This document shows, piece by piece, positions 32,291-43,425 of a DNA stretch of 64,000 nucleotides. The stretch's first letter is position 1. The number at the start of each line of letters is the position of its first letter. The position numbers were made by a program, and so were the translations under genes. Source of the stretch: Pteria penguin (lineage: Eukaryota; Mollusca; Bivalvia; Pterioida; Pteriidae); contig CM068586.1 of NCBI GenBank assembly GCA_035048485.1, positions 49,288,933 to 49,352,932 of the forward strand, written 5' to 3'. Below the pieces are notes generated by a model, which saw nothing but the letters and a program-made list of their open reading frames with translations, had not been told where the DNA came from and searched no databases.

Positions 32291-33700
32291 CATTACTGTG
32301 CGAAAACACCTTTGAGAATCCCGTTTTTCCTGATAAACTCTGTAAAACCCTGAAAAAACACTTAAGTCTACCCTGATAATCCCTGGCGGCCCTGAAAACT
32401 ATCCAAAACTCTGACGACACTGAAAAACTCTAGAAAACACTGACGACCCTGAAAAACTGTGACGTTACTGAAAAACTTTGGAAAACACTGACACCTACCG
32501 CGATGCCCTCTGGCAATGAGGTCGCGGTCTCGCGACCTTCTACACGGTCTTTTCTATAAGCACAATGTCCATTAATGTATATAAAATGTGATGAGTATTA
32601 AAATTAGTAGTGAATTAAAAAAAAAAGGAGAGGAAAATAAGTAAAATATATATTTTATTTCTCTGTACGATGTTTTGACGTACAATTACTTTAATGATAT
32701 TCTAAAAATTAATTTTACTGATGCATGGTTCCTGTTCTGACTTACGTAACTGAGCCGGTAACTCCTCTTTTTTCTTACGTTTGTAAAACTCACAGTATGA
32801 TAAAATAAATTACTAAATTAAATCAATTTTAAAAAAAGCCAAAGAAACAAATGAGAGAGAGAGAGAAAACAAATCCAGCAGAGGCATACAGTACTACAAA
32901 GGCTTTTCTTACCGAGATTTTTATATACATTTATCTTTGGTTTTTTTCAGATTTAAATGCATTTACGAATATTCCTGGTAAATATCAGTTTTATAACTGT
33001 GTATTAAAATAGTGAAGGAGAAATAAGAAAAAAATAAGTAAATAAAAAAAAAAAACCAAATAATAAAAGACTTATACAACAAAGAATTTTTAAAAGGTTA
33101 CAATTCTCTAGAACTATAAATAAATTTCAACCAATTTCAGATTATAAATAAATGTAATAATTAACAAAGTTTTAAAGAATAAATGAATGAATAAATAAAT
33201 AAATGAATAATAGATAAATGATATTTGATTGTGATCATTACCTATAAATCTTCTACGAAAAGCGAGATTAATACACCAGTCCAGTACTGATAACAAATGG
33301 ACCACAACGGAAATCGCTTGTCATTCATTTTAAATAACGCAATGCTCTCTATATCATTTGCATAGCAACTTTTATAGAGACTGCACCGATGTTTTGTCAT
33401 GTGATGACCTTTAGGATAAACCCCCTATTTTTACCTATAATTTTCACACAAAATTATAATATTCCACATGTAATTTAAACTTTGTTTTTATTATAACAGC
33501 GTAATATAACAAAGTTCAGAGGACAATATCTTTAACTTAAATTTCATTCGAATGACATACATACATTTTGTCCTATAAAATATTTAAGCGATTACATATT
33601 CACTCGATATTCAATAATGTTGAAATAGCATATTTTATTATATCACTTCTTACTTAATCTGCATGTAACTGTATCCATTGAAATGATGCTTTATCTTACA
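32291..33700 (-). mobile_element. CACTA-like element, copy 2 (partial)
   Basis: Begins CATTACTGTGCGAAAACACC, then TTTGAGAATCCCG and a CTGAAAAAC-type array to ~32,490, then the GC-rich block and TCTATAAGCAC. The interior is collinear with the reverse complement of copy 1 from 11,407 down to ~10,150: shared landmarks include AAAGGCTTTTCTTACCGA (32,907), GTTCAGAGGACAATA (~33,512) and ATTCGAATGACATAC. Only one arm is present; the other half is absent or replaced by MITE sequence. Confidence 0.65.
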
Positions 33701-33723
33701 GCATTGGCAGATTTAGAAAAAAA

Positions 33724-33742
33724 GGGAGGGGATGGGGTGGGG
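33724..33742 (+). other. Canonical G-quadruplex motif
   Basis: Four runs of three or four G separated by 1-2 bases. Formation depends on context; only the motif is seen. Confidence 0.6.
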
Positions 33743-33883
33743 TGGAGTTTGGAATCCTTTCAGGACCGAATAGTGCAAAACATTAGTCATAGGAGACTAC
33801 AATTCCTTCCCCTTCAAAAATTTCAAGATCGGCCTCTGAACAGTATCTCCCTTATTACGTAATGTAGTAATGTATCGAGTTAG

Positions 33884-34021
33884 CAGTGGCGGATTTAGAG
33901 GTCCCACCTTTTTGCCAAATATTTACGAGTAAAAATCGAGATTTGGCACCAAAAACGGCTGGGTAGTTTGGCTAATAAACATGTGCCCCTCCCCTTTTTG
34001 GAAATTCTGGATCCGCCACTG
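33884..34021. mobile_element. hAT-like MITE (138 bp)
   Basis: CAGTGGCGGATTTAGAG at the left is inverted at the right as TTCTGGATCCGCCACTG. This terminal type is common in invertebrate hAT-like MITEs. No convincing 8-bp TSD. A degenerate relative probably lies at ~33,702-33,840 (GCATTGGCAGATTTAGA to GATCGGCCTCTGAA), and a single end (CAGTGGCGAATTCAGG) starts at 34,039. Confidence 0.65.
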
Positions 34022-34124
34022 GTGAGGGGCATGTATAGCAGTGGCGAATTCAGGGGCGCTCGCCAAGTTGACTGGGACATCGAAGTCTTACATAAATAGC
34101 TCTGTCCTGTCAAAACTAGCGAAG

Positions 34125-34902
34125 TTGCTTTCAATTAATAATCCTTCATTCGCGGATTACCTTAGCATCATCTATCCAAGTGAACTGGAGGTCAAAGAAA
34201 CCACAGAAACTAGTAATTCTACTTCGTATTTAGATATTATGTTGTCTTTCGACATTAATGGTCAATTGAACACCTCACTCTATGACAAACGTGACGATTT
34301 CAATTTCGCTATCACAAACTTTCCTTTCATAAGTAGCAACATTCCATCATCGCCCGCATACGGCGTATTCATATCTCAGTTAATACGTTATTCCAGAGCA
34401 TGTTCAAATTACAATGACTTTGTTCTGAGGGCTAGGCGACTTTCAATTAAGCTGCTCAACCAGGGTTATATATGTGCTAGACTAGCATCGTCACTGAGGA
34501 AGTTCTACGGTCGTTACGAGACTCTTATTACTCCATATGATATCTCGTTATCCAGACTTTTAAATGATATTCTGGATTGAGACCGATTCCGATCACTTTA
34601 CACAGATCTGAAACCTTCTATACTAGAAGGTTACATACTTCGACTTCTCCATATATAAATACATATGGAATTCACACGATTTGACTCTTTCTACGGGGTA
34701 TATGTGACGGGTGTTGCTAGCAAGCAGGAGATGCTCACTCTCCCCGGGCACCTGATCTCACTCCATCACAGGGGTTCACATATGCTCTTCAAGTAGACAT
34801 ATTTTGTTATTTTCCATTTATTTTTCATTTTCACTGATTTTGTATGTCCTATGGTTTCATGATTTTTGGACTTGTGGTTTGGATTTATCCATCATCTTTA
34901 CA
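34125..34902 (+). mobile_element. PLE-A copy A3 (C-terminal third and 3' UTR)
   Basis: An uninterrupted frame from the LLSINNPSFADYL block to the stop at 34,578-34,580 (about 150 codons) followed by the complete 3' UTR ending near 34,902. It lacks motif C and everything upstream, so it is a 5'-truncated insertion. It is the cleanest reference for the PLE-A C-terminus; an upstream ATG at 34,041 lies in the flanking DNA. Confidence 0.88.
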
Positions 34903-37506
34903 TTTTTACCTTTAATTTTCAAAATGACTTGCATAGACCTATAAATATCAAGTAGAGTGTGTTATACTTAGGGTAGATACCTTGATCTGTCCAACAGCGG
35001 ATCTAAATTGTAAATTATCAAGTAAGCTGTTTGAACTAAAATATATTTAAAGTTGCACTAGCTTTTCCGTATTAAAAGCAAACGCTGTAATTTTTAACCC
35101 TGGACTCTCTCCTGAAGTTAAGCTGAAGTTAATACGAAGTTACATTGTTATATTCGTTCGATAAATATTGGAAAAAAATAATTAAAATACAATTAAATAC
35201 TTACGACCTACCCGCACAAAGTCGGTAATTTTTCTTCACTTGGCATGCCCAGTGTATCAATGACCTAACCCACGAACGCGAGATCAGGATACTTTTAATA
35301 ATAACAACAACAATCGTGACGTACACAGAGGTATCGAAGATGAGACGTCCCCCATTAAAGACAGAATTCGAAGGCATTAGGGATGAAAAAGACTGAGACG
35401 AAACATTAATTAGAACATTGGAGTTGCATTGGAACGATGGGAAGCAATGAGAGTTGTCAAATTGCAGAGAATACTTGGTGAGTATTTACATTTTTCCCCA
35501 CCACGTGGAAATGCCTTTGCATTGACTTTACGTCTTTGGACTATAAAAACGATTCAATATTTACTGTCATCAGATAAGGTTATCTGTGATAGCTAATTGT
35601 TCATGATAATGTGCAAAGCAGACGACATAAAAGAAACTAAATGCCTCTTGTAAGTTGTAAATATAGGAAAAACCTGGGGCTCTAAAAAGGGACAGAGTAC
35701 CTGTTTCATAGAATGTATTTCGTTCATTTTATATTTCTTTTAATAATGGAAAATGTCGTTCTATAGTCTCAAATATATATATGACTCTCAGCCTGGATAC
35801 TTCAAGCTCAACAGTTGATCATTCTTAAAACATCAATCTTGTAACCTTTTCTTTTATTCCACGATCTTTAAAATCAATTTTACACACCTAACATGGCCTT
35901 TGGGGTTTGAACATGTTGATCTATACAGTATAGATCATGATGTATCATTGTATGTACACTGTTGCATGCATGTTTCTGTCATCATATACTTTAAATTTGA
36001 TAATGATTTATGGTGAAAATAAATAAATATGTGGGAATTTGAACTGCAAAAATAAACGATGTTTCATTGCTTGTTGAAAGGAATCAAAAGCACCATGCGT
36101 TGCATGTTCAGGTAATTTAAACAATTTGCTTTCAAAAAGAAATTACATATGTATTTTATTACATTTTACATTATAAATGCCTTTTTGAAATACATGTCTT
36201 AGTTATAAATTATATGATATGGAAGAAACTATTCAGGTTAATATACATGTATACACATAATATATCATGTTTATATTGAGTCCAAAGGTTGAAATTTGAG
36301 TCATATTATGGATCGACTACCAAAAAAAAAAAAAAATAATAAAATCATTTTACTCTCCTTCAGACATGTCAAATAAAACAGTTAAATTTATTAGAAATAA
36401 TACATGGTAGTGACATATTCATTATACACATGTAAGGAAATCCTTCTATACAAATAGGTAAGATATCCAACACTCCATGTTTGTTATTTGCATAGTAATT
36501 AAATATAGAAATACTACTGACAGTAACTAGAAAATTTCAAATTCAGTTTTTGAAAATCAGGGTCCAGCCTGCATGGGTTAACTAAGCTTGTTCATGTCAG
36601 ATTTGAGTTCTTTAATTATGTGCAAATTGTTATATTGTTTTGAAGGAATATAATACTGTGTGTGTTGAATTGTAACAATAACTTTCCCATAGGATTTTGA
36701 TTGAATGTAGAAAGTTTTTCTATTTATATGCAGACTAAGTCTATAATATCAAGCATCAATGAAACAACTCAATTCTTTACATAGCACAGATGATGATACA
36801 GAATCTGACATTAAATTTAGTGAGTGTTAATGATAATTTATTACAGCTCCAACAAACGGAATTTTGTGGGTACATGTATATAGGAATCAATTTATCATTA
36901 TCTCTGTCCATCCAAATTTGTCCAGATAATAAAATCTTTATGCTTTTGAAGAAGTTGATACATCATACAACTGTTACACACGATACAATGGTGTTTTTTT
37001 GACTTGAAGCAAGGTCATACAACTCCAAGGTTCAAGGACACACCAAGACACTAAGACATAACATAAATGTGTGTTATATTTCTCACAATTGTTACCTTTG
37101 ACACAAGCGTGTGTTATGACCTTAGACAAAGGATATATTGCCAAGGTGAAATTCACAGCAACCCATAACCAAGTATTGTTGTGCCTCTTTGCTGCCAGGA
37201 TGAGGTTCTTTTTTCTACAAGAACTTTTCTAGTTCTACATATACATAAAACAGTATCCATACTGGTCTTACATACACTTATATAAATTCACTAGAGTACT
37301 AGTAAGATGAATATATAAATCAGTCATTGTAGTAACAAGTTTCGCTTTCGGTGACCTACCACTAAATATTTAGTTAAGTTAGTTAAACTGTTAGCAGTTC
37401 AGCATTAGAAATTCAACATGTATCATTTAGATACCAGTAATGATAGCAGATGGAATGAAATGAATTATGCATTTTATATTAAATTTTCTAATTGTCTGAC
37501 TTTCAG
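34903..37506. other. Anonymous interval, 2.6 kb
   Basis: No recognised element or gene. Open frames of 60-70 codons are scattered and unsupported. Possible intron if the exon candidates belong together. Confidence 0.35.
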
Positions 37507-37732
37507 AAACATCCAGTTTTATAAAACAACGATTAGGCTAAACGTGGATGGTAGTCAAGAAAAAAGGAACTCCATTGCATGCCTAAATGGTAAAGTAAAC
37601 AGTCCAGGTGCGTTTGGAAGTCAGCTTCAGAATATGAAGTATATAGAGAGAGGCAAGCTTGTTTGCTTTGGTATCCGTACTACTGAATTAAATGAGGACC
37701 TGAAAAGTGACAGTGCATATCCAAAACTTTAG
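37507..37732 (+). CDS. Weak candidate terminal exon
   Basis: An open block of 75 codons preceded by CTGACTTTCAG and ending in TAG, with AATAAA merging into an A14 run at ~37,774. It would accept the two leftover bases of the microexon and stay in frame. The protein (QFYKTTIRLNVDGSQEKRN and onward) is not recognised. The link to the upstream exons is speculative; the A-run could also mark a retrocopy end. Confidence 0.2.
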
Positions 37733-38002
37733 CCTCTTCAGATGATCTGTCAATTTGTGAAATACCAGCATTAATAAAAAAAAAAAAAAGCTACATATGC
37801 TGATAAGTGACATTCTATTACTTCTTATAACAAAACACAGGCCATTGTGAAAATTGAAGCCTTTCAATAAATAAATATATAGAAATATTATGAGTAGAAT
37901 GTACAATACTGTGTATGAATAAAAATGGTGAAATCTGAATCTATGACAGCTGTAAAAATATTTCAATCATGATAATGAATACAATGACTTCAACACATTT
38001 AT

Positions 38003-40496
38003 ATTTACCCTTTTGGTCTCAACGACCAAATATATCGACAAGGTAATATTTCTTCTCGTCAGAATAAGATCAATATTTTTACATTAAGACATAAAACTAT
38101 TAGAAAACGTAGGTCACATGGTCGTCGTCGTAATCGTAACATCAGAAAACGTAATCGTTTAAATAGGTCATTAAACGATCTTCTATTTATCGCAAAAAAT
38201 AATGGCCGTCATGAACTTTCGCATGCACTATCCTCTATTCCGATAAATAAATTGAAACCTATCCTTGACGAAGCTGATCTTCGAAGTTCTGATTGATATA
38301 AACTCAATTTGATTATTTTATTTTCATATAATAAACTCTTTTCTCGTATTCCGTCTCTTCCACCCAAGCAGCAATTTCTCAAAATTAAATCTATTAATAA
38401 AGGCTTCGATCTACTTAACATTTCTAATATTTTCCGTGATCATAGAGTCACATCTAAAATCCCCCAATATTTTGAGAATTTAGAACCTCCATTTATTTGT
38501 TACCAGTACAAAAAGCCTATAAGAAATCTTATTTTAAATTATAATAAAGTCACATCTAACCCTGATGTTTCAGACTCTATTCCTTCGTCGTGTTCTTGTG
38601 AAAATTCTAAATATATTTATAAACCGGCAGGTCATGTTATTACTGGTGACCAAAACTGTATTTCGGACAAGAAATTGCGCACCCTTTTTGGAAAAGGACC
38701 TAAATATAGGTTACCGTCCAGGATAGATTTCAATAAATGCCGTGACGTTATAGAAGATACTTTAACTACATATTGTAAACGTTGGTGTAAAAAAGAACAG
38801 GTAAAGATTCATGCTCTTAATGATTGGAAATTCGAGATTTTAAGAATTGTCGATATCCGTATTAAGAACTTTACGGAAAATCCGCATTTATTTCAACAGC
38901 CTAATACATTGACGACAAATTCTATTAAAAAGAAGATAGCTGACTTACATGCTAAATATGTCTTTGTTCCCGCTGATAAAGCAGGTAGTAACATAATAGT
39001 TGTTTGAAAACTATATTATATTGAAGTACTTAAAAACGAATTAAACTCCACTCATACATATGTGGAAAGCCCTACCTCAAAAGAGAGCACCTTGCACGAT
39101 CACCTCATGACCATGTCCGACTTCAAAAGTAAAACTGATAAATCTGATCTACCAACCATATATTGGCTCCCAAAACTACATAGAAGTCCATATAAATCAC
39201 GTTTCATATCTAATTCTAGCCACTGCTCTACCACGGTACTATCGAAACATATTACGTCTGCTCTAACTGCTATAAAAGATCATATTATCAAATATTGTGA
39301 TGTCGCATTTCATAATAGTAACATCAATTACTTTTGGTCGATTAAAAATTCTCATGAAGTTATAGACAAACTTCTTTCGCTAAATTTCAAAGCGACTCAA
39401 ATTTCTACATTTGACTTTTCTACACTTTATACATCTCTGCCTCATGATTTGATTAAAAGCAAGTTGCTGTCTCTTATACAATGGTGTTTTCACAGAGAAT
39501 CTAAAACGTACATATGTACTTCCAATAACTCGGGATTCTTTTCCAACAAACAATATACTTCATATAAATACTGGACTTGCAAGGAATTATGTAAAGCACT
39601 AGATTTTCTCATGAATAATATTTTTGTGCAATTTGATGGCAAGATATATCAACAAATAGTTGGGATTCCTATGGGTACTAACTGCGCGCCTCTGATAGCA
39701 GATTTATTTCTTTATTGTTATGAGAGGGATTTTATGGTTTCTATTCAAAAATCAAAACGTTTTGACCTCATTGACAAATTTAATAATACTTGCAGATATC
39801 TGGATGACATTTTGGTGATCGACAACCCTGAATTCGAACAATTTATATCAGAAATATATCCACCAGAGCTCACATTGAATAAAGCTCACATTGAACAAAA
39901 CTTGAGATAAATCTACACCTTTCTTAGATTTAAACATCAAAATTATCAACCACCTAATATATACTAATATTTATGATAAACGTGAGGATTTTGGACTTCC
40001 TATTGTAAATTTCCCTTACTTGGATGGCGATATCCCTCGACTCCCATCATATGGTATCTATATATCTCAATTAGTTCGATTTGTCAGAGGCTGCGCCGAT
40101 GTTTTGGACTTTCATAAACGAAATTTACAAATTACTACGAAACTTTTAATTCAGGGTTACAGATATCACAAGCTAAGAAAAACATTTGGCAAATTCTTCA
40201 GATCTAATTCAGAACTTCTATCTAAATTTGGAAATATTTCTTTTCAACACTATGTATCCAATGGAATTTCCCATCCCATTTTTTACGGTGATCTCGTATA
40301 TAAACTAAGGAAAGTAAAAGGCTCCGATAACGTTATTTTATCATGTAATAAAATACTCAAACGTCTTTTAAATAGACAATATGACATTGAGATCATCAAA
40401 AAGACTATAGGTCTTGTATGTGGCCCCTCTACAGCCTTATGCAGACTTTTACTTGAACGTTGCATGCTGACTAACAGGGTGGTGGGGACTATATGA
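38003..40496 (+). pseudogene. PLE-B polyprotein (linker plus RT) with shared in-frame TGA codons
   Basis: Apart from two TGA codons (38,294-38,296 and 39,005-39,007), frame 2 stays open from 38,003 to 39,910. Seen in order: a basic segment (RKRRSHGRRRNRNIRKRNR), the CxC motif (SSCSC, Cys codons 38,591 and 38,597), PAGHVITGD, PADKAGSN, IYWLPKLHRSPYKSRF (residues ~33-48 of the 39,062 frame), motif A FDFSTLY (D118), motif B GIPMGTNCAPLIADL, motif C YLDD (246-249). After an indel near 39,890 the C-terminal block continues from 40,020 (LPSYGIYISQLVRF). RT residues are intact; the indel and missing N-terminus make it defective unless the TGAs and indel are bypassed. Confidence 0.85.
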
Positions 40497-41007
40497 CGGG
40501 CCTTGTCCAAACCGCTTTCAGAGGAGACATTGTCCTGAACCTCGTCCCCTCTGACTGTTAGTCGGGACTCCTACAGATCTAGGGTCTTCGCTCGCTTTCA
40601 GACTGGTAGAGCACGGATTATCATGTTGATGTCGCATATCTTTTTTATATCATTAAGTGTTTTACAATACCTGACATGTTTATATTTTATGACCTCTCAA
40701 TATGCGATACCTATTGACCCTTGTTCTTTACATGGAGGATTATTTATAAATTTTTAATTGTACGTCCTTTGATTCTTCTCTTGTTACGGTGAGTGGGAAG
40801 GTGGGCCCGTAAACCGGTTAACCACACCATTTGTTTGGCTTTTGTCAAATTAAATGACCGTCCGAAGTCGGTATCGTAATTGCACTACAATCAAATATTT
40901 TTGTAATGTGTTATATGTGCTAGTATATTATTTACATTCATGTATTGTATAGTTCCATGGTGACTTCTGCCACATAACTGAGCCAGTATTTCCTCTTTTT
41001 TCTTGCT
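38003..41007 (+). mobile_element. PLE-B copy B1, best-preserved PLE in the window
   Basis: 5'-truncated within the end of the endonuclease domain (PFGLNDQIY at ~38,010), then a nearly continuous coding region to ~40,496 and a ~500-bp 3' UTR containing CCGTAAACCGGTTAACCACACC (~40,810) and CATAACTGAGCCAGT near 40,975. A ~97% identical copy sits at 49,846. PLE-C sequence follows directly. Confidence 0.88.
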
Positions 41008-41011
41008 AAGT

Positions 41012-41673
41012 ACACAATGACAATGTTGGCGATTTCAATTTCAATATTAACCAACTTCCCTTTCTAACTATCAACATAACTTCCTCTCCCGCATATGGTG
41101 TCTTCAGATGCCAGGGCATGCTCTTAATACATAAATTTCGTCCTGAGAGCAAGGCTTCTTGCTACGAAACTACTCTCAAGGGATATATTGAGGAACGTTT
41201 GAAATTGTCGCTGATGAAGTTCTATGGTAGATACAGGTATCTTGTGCAATTTCAGATTCCTCTTTTAAGAATGTTAACCGATATTTTGGGACCTGACCAT
41301 AAACAACAATCATTTAAACTATTTAACTATATTTGCTTTCATACTTTATGTATATATACAAACATTTGTTCACCTGCATTTCGAACGCTGGAATTTCAGT
41401 TAAACATTTCATACCGTGAATAGGATAATTACACTTCCTGTTCTTGTCTTATGTGTATATTTATGTATTTACCTCCTCGACTTTGTTGCAGGACTTTTGC
41501 GACGGGTGTTGCATGCAACCAGAAGACGCTTACTTCTCCTGGGAACCTGGTCTCACCTCGATTTTATTTGGGTTCTCACTTGTCTGAATATGCCATGATA
41601 CACGACATTCTCATTTTATTCCATGGACTGAGATATGGTTTATCCTTCGGTACTTCTTCATTTTTACTGTAAA
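41012..41673 (+). mobile_element. PLE-C copy C1 (C-terminal end and 3' UTR)
   Basis: Coding remnant (LKLSLMKFYGRYRYL then PLLRMLTDILGPDH) followed by a UTR with CGACGGGTGTTGCATGCAACC, the PLE tail module. It ends near TTTTTACTGTAAAAG. Starts immediately after the PLE-B1 tail. A second, minus-strand copy lies at 48,461-52,561. Confidence 0.75.
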
Positions 41674-42584
41674 AGTAATTCCGATGTTTGAAACCGAAGT
41701 TATTCCCAAGGTCTAAATTGAAGTACCGAAAATTTCAACAACATTTTTATTAAATTTAGGCCATAAAAAGCCCCCAAAATTTCATAAAGTATCGGTGTGT
41801 TCCGTTTCTTGTGCATAGTGAAGGTATCTATCTTTCGACAAAGTTCTAATTTTGCAAAGTTTGTCATGCGATATAGGTAAGGTTTTGTGGATTTTAAATT
41901 ATAAGTGCTAGTTTTTGTTTATTTTAGAAATTTGATAAATGTACTGCATCATTCGGAAGTGTCACATTAACGTTTAATTGCGTATTGTTCTATACTAGAA
42001 GGGCACAGGAATAAGTAAACTTTAGTCTTTGGTAGCAGTTATGGACGACTTGCCTTTGTACATGTATGTACAATAAAAACGTCAACTAAAACCTAAAGAA
42101 ATATTATGCTTCGAAAATATATATTTTATTTTAGAGTTTGCCAAACAGTTTAAACTTAAAGTAAGATTTGTATAAATAGTATTGACTTAATGACGCAGCT
42201 TTCGGTAATTTATAACGTTTGAAACGACGTCGAACTCCTCGATAACGTTGCACGGTATATTTTAAGCGTTTAAATGCTTACAGTAAACATCCATTAATTT
42301 TTGTAGCTTCATGAAACTTGTTCGAAACTTTTGTTTTAAGAATGCAAAATGCTTCATAAAGGATAATGTTATCATGTTGAAGGTCGGTGTCCCTTACTAA
42401 GGTTTGTTTATTTGAACTAGAAATTTATCTATATATAATTATTTTTGTTATTACGAATTTCAATCTCAATCAACGGTTAGAGTATTTACACAATGAAAAA
42501 TGATATGAAAATAAGTCTTATTCAAAAAAGACATTTAGTGATAAGATGTGTCTTAATATTCACTGCATATAGCTTTAAAATTCC
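41674..42584. other. Anonymous interval
   Basis: No recognised gene or element. Confidence 0.35.
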
Positions 42585-43425
42585 ACATAACATTCTGGCT
42601 GACATATTCCTTTACTCATACGAAGCTGAATTCATTCAGTCTTTGCTTTCGATGGAAAAAAGAACAATTGGCTCTTGGCTTCAATTTTACTTACAGATAT
42701 ATAGATGACTTGCATTCAATTAATAATCCTTCATTGGTGGATTACCTTAGAATCATCTATCCAAGTGAACTGGAGGTCAAAGAAACCACAGAAAGTAATA
42801 ATTCTACTTCGTATTTAGATATATGTTGTCTTTCGACATTAATGGTCAATTGAACACCTCACTCTATGACAAATGTGACGATTTCAATTTCGCTATCACA
42901 AACTTTCCTTTCATAAGTAGCAACATTCCATCATCGCCCACATACGGCGTATTCCTATCTCAGTTAATACGTTATTCCCGAGCTTGTTCAAATTACAATG
43001 ACTTTGTTCTGAGGGCTAGGCGACTTTCAGTTAAGCTGCTCAACCAGGGTTATATATGTGCTAGACTAGCAACGTCACTGAGGAAGTTCTACGGTCGTTA
43101 CGAGACTCTTATTACTCCATATGATATCTCGTTATTCAGACTTTTAAATGATATTCTGGACTTCTATACTATAAGGTTACCTTATGACTTCTCCATATAT
43201 AAATTCATATGGAATTTACACGATTTGACTCTTTCTACTGGGTATATGTGACGGGTGTTGCTAGCAAGCAGGAGATGCTCACTCTCCCGGGCACCTGATC
43301 TCACTCCATTATAGGGGTTCACATATGCTCTTCAAGTATTTTGGTTTTCATTTTAACTGATTTTGTATGTCCTCTGGTTTCATGATTTTTAGACATGGTT
43401 TGGATTTATCCATCATCTTTACATT
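42585..43425 (+). mobile_element. PLE-A copy A4 (RT motif C onward and 3' UTR)
   Basis: Begins in LADIFLYSYEAEFIQSLLS, has a frameshift near 42,660 and motif C as a YIDDLHS variant, continues through the C-terminal region with a one-base deletion at ~42,822 and a short deletion fusing the stop region to the UTR (~43,160). Ends at the standard 3' terminus. 5'-truncated. Confidence 0.85.
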
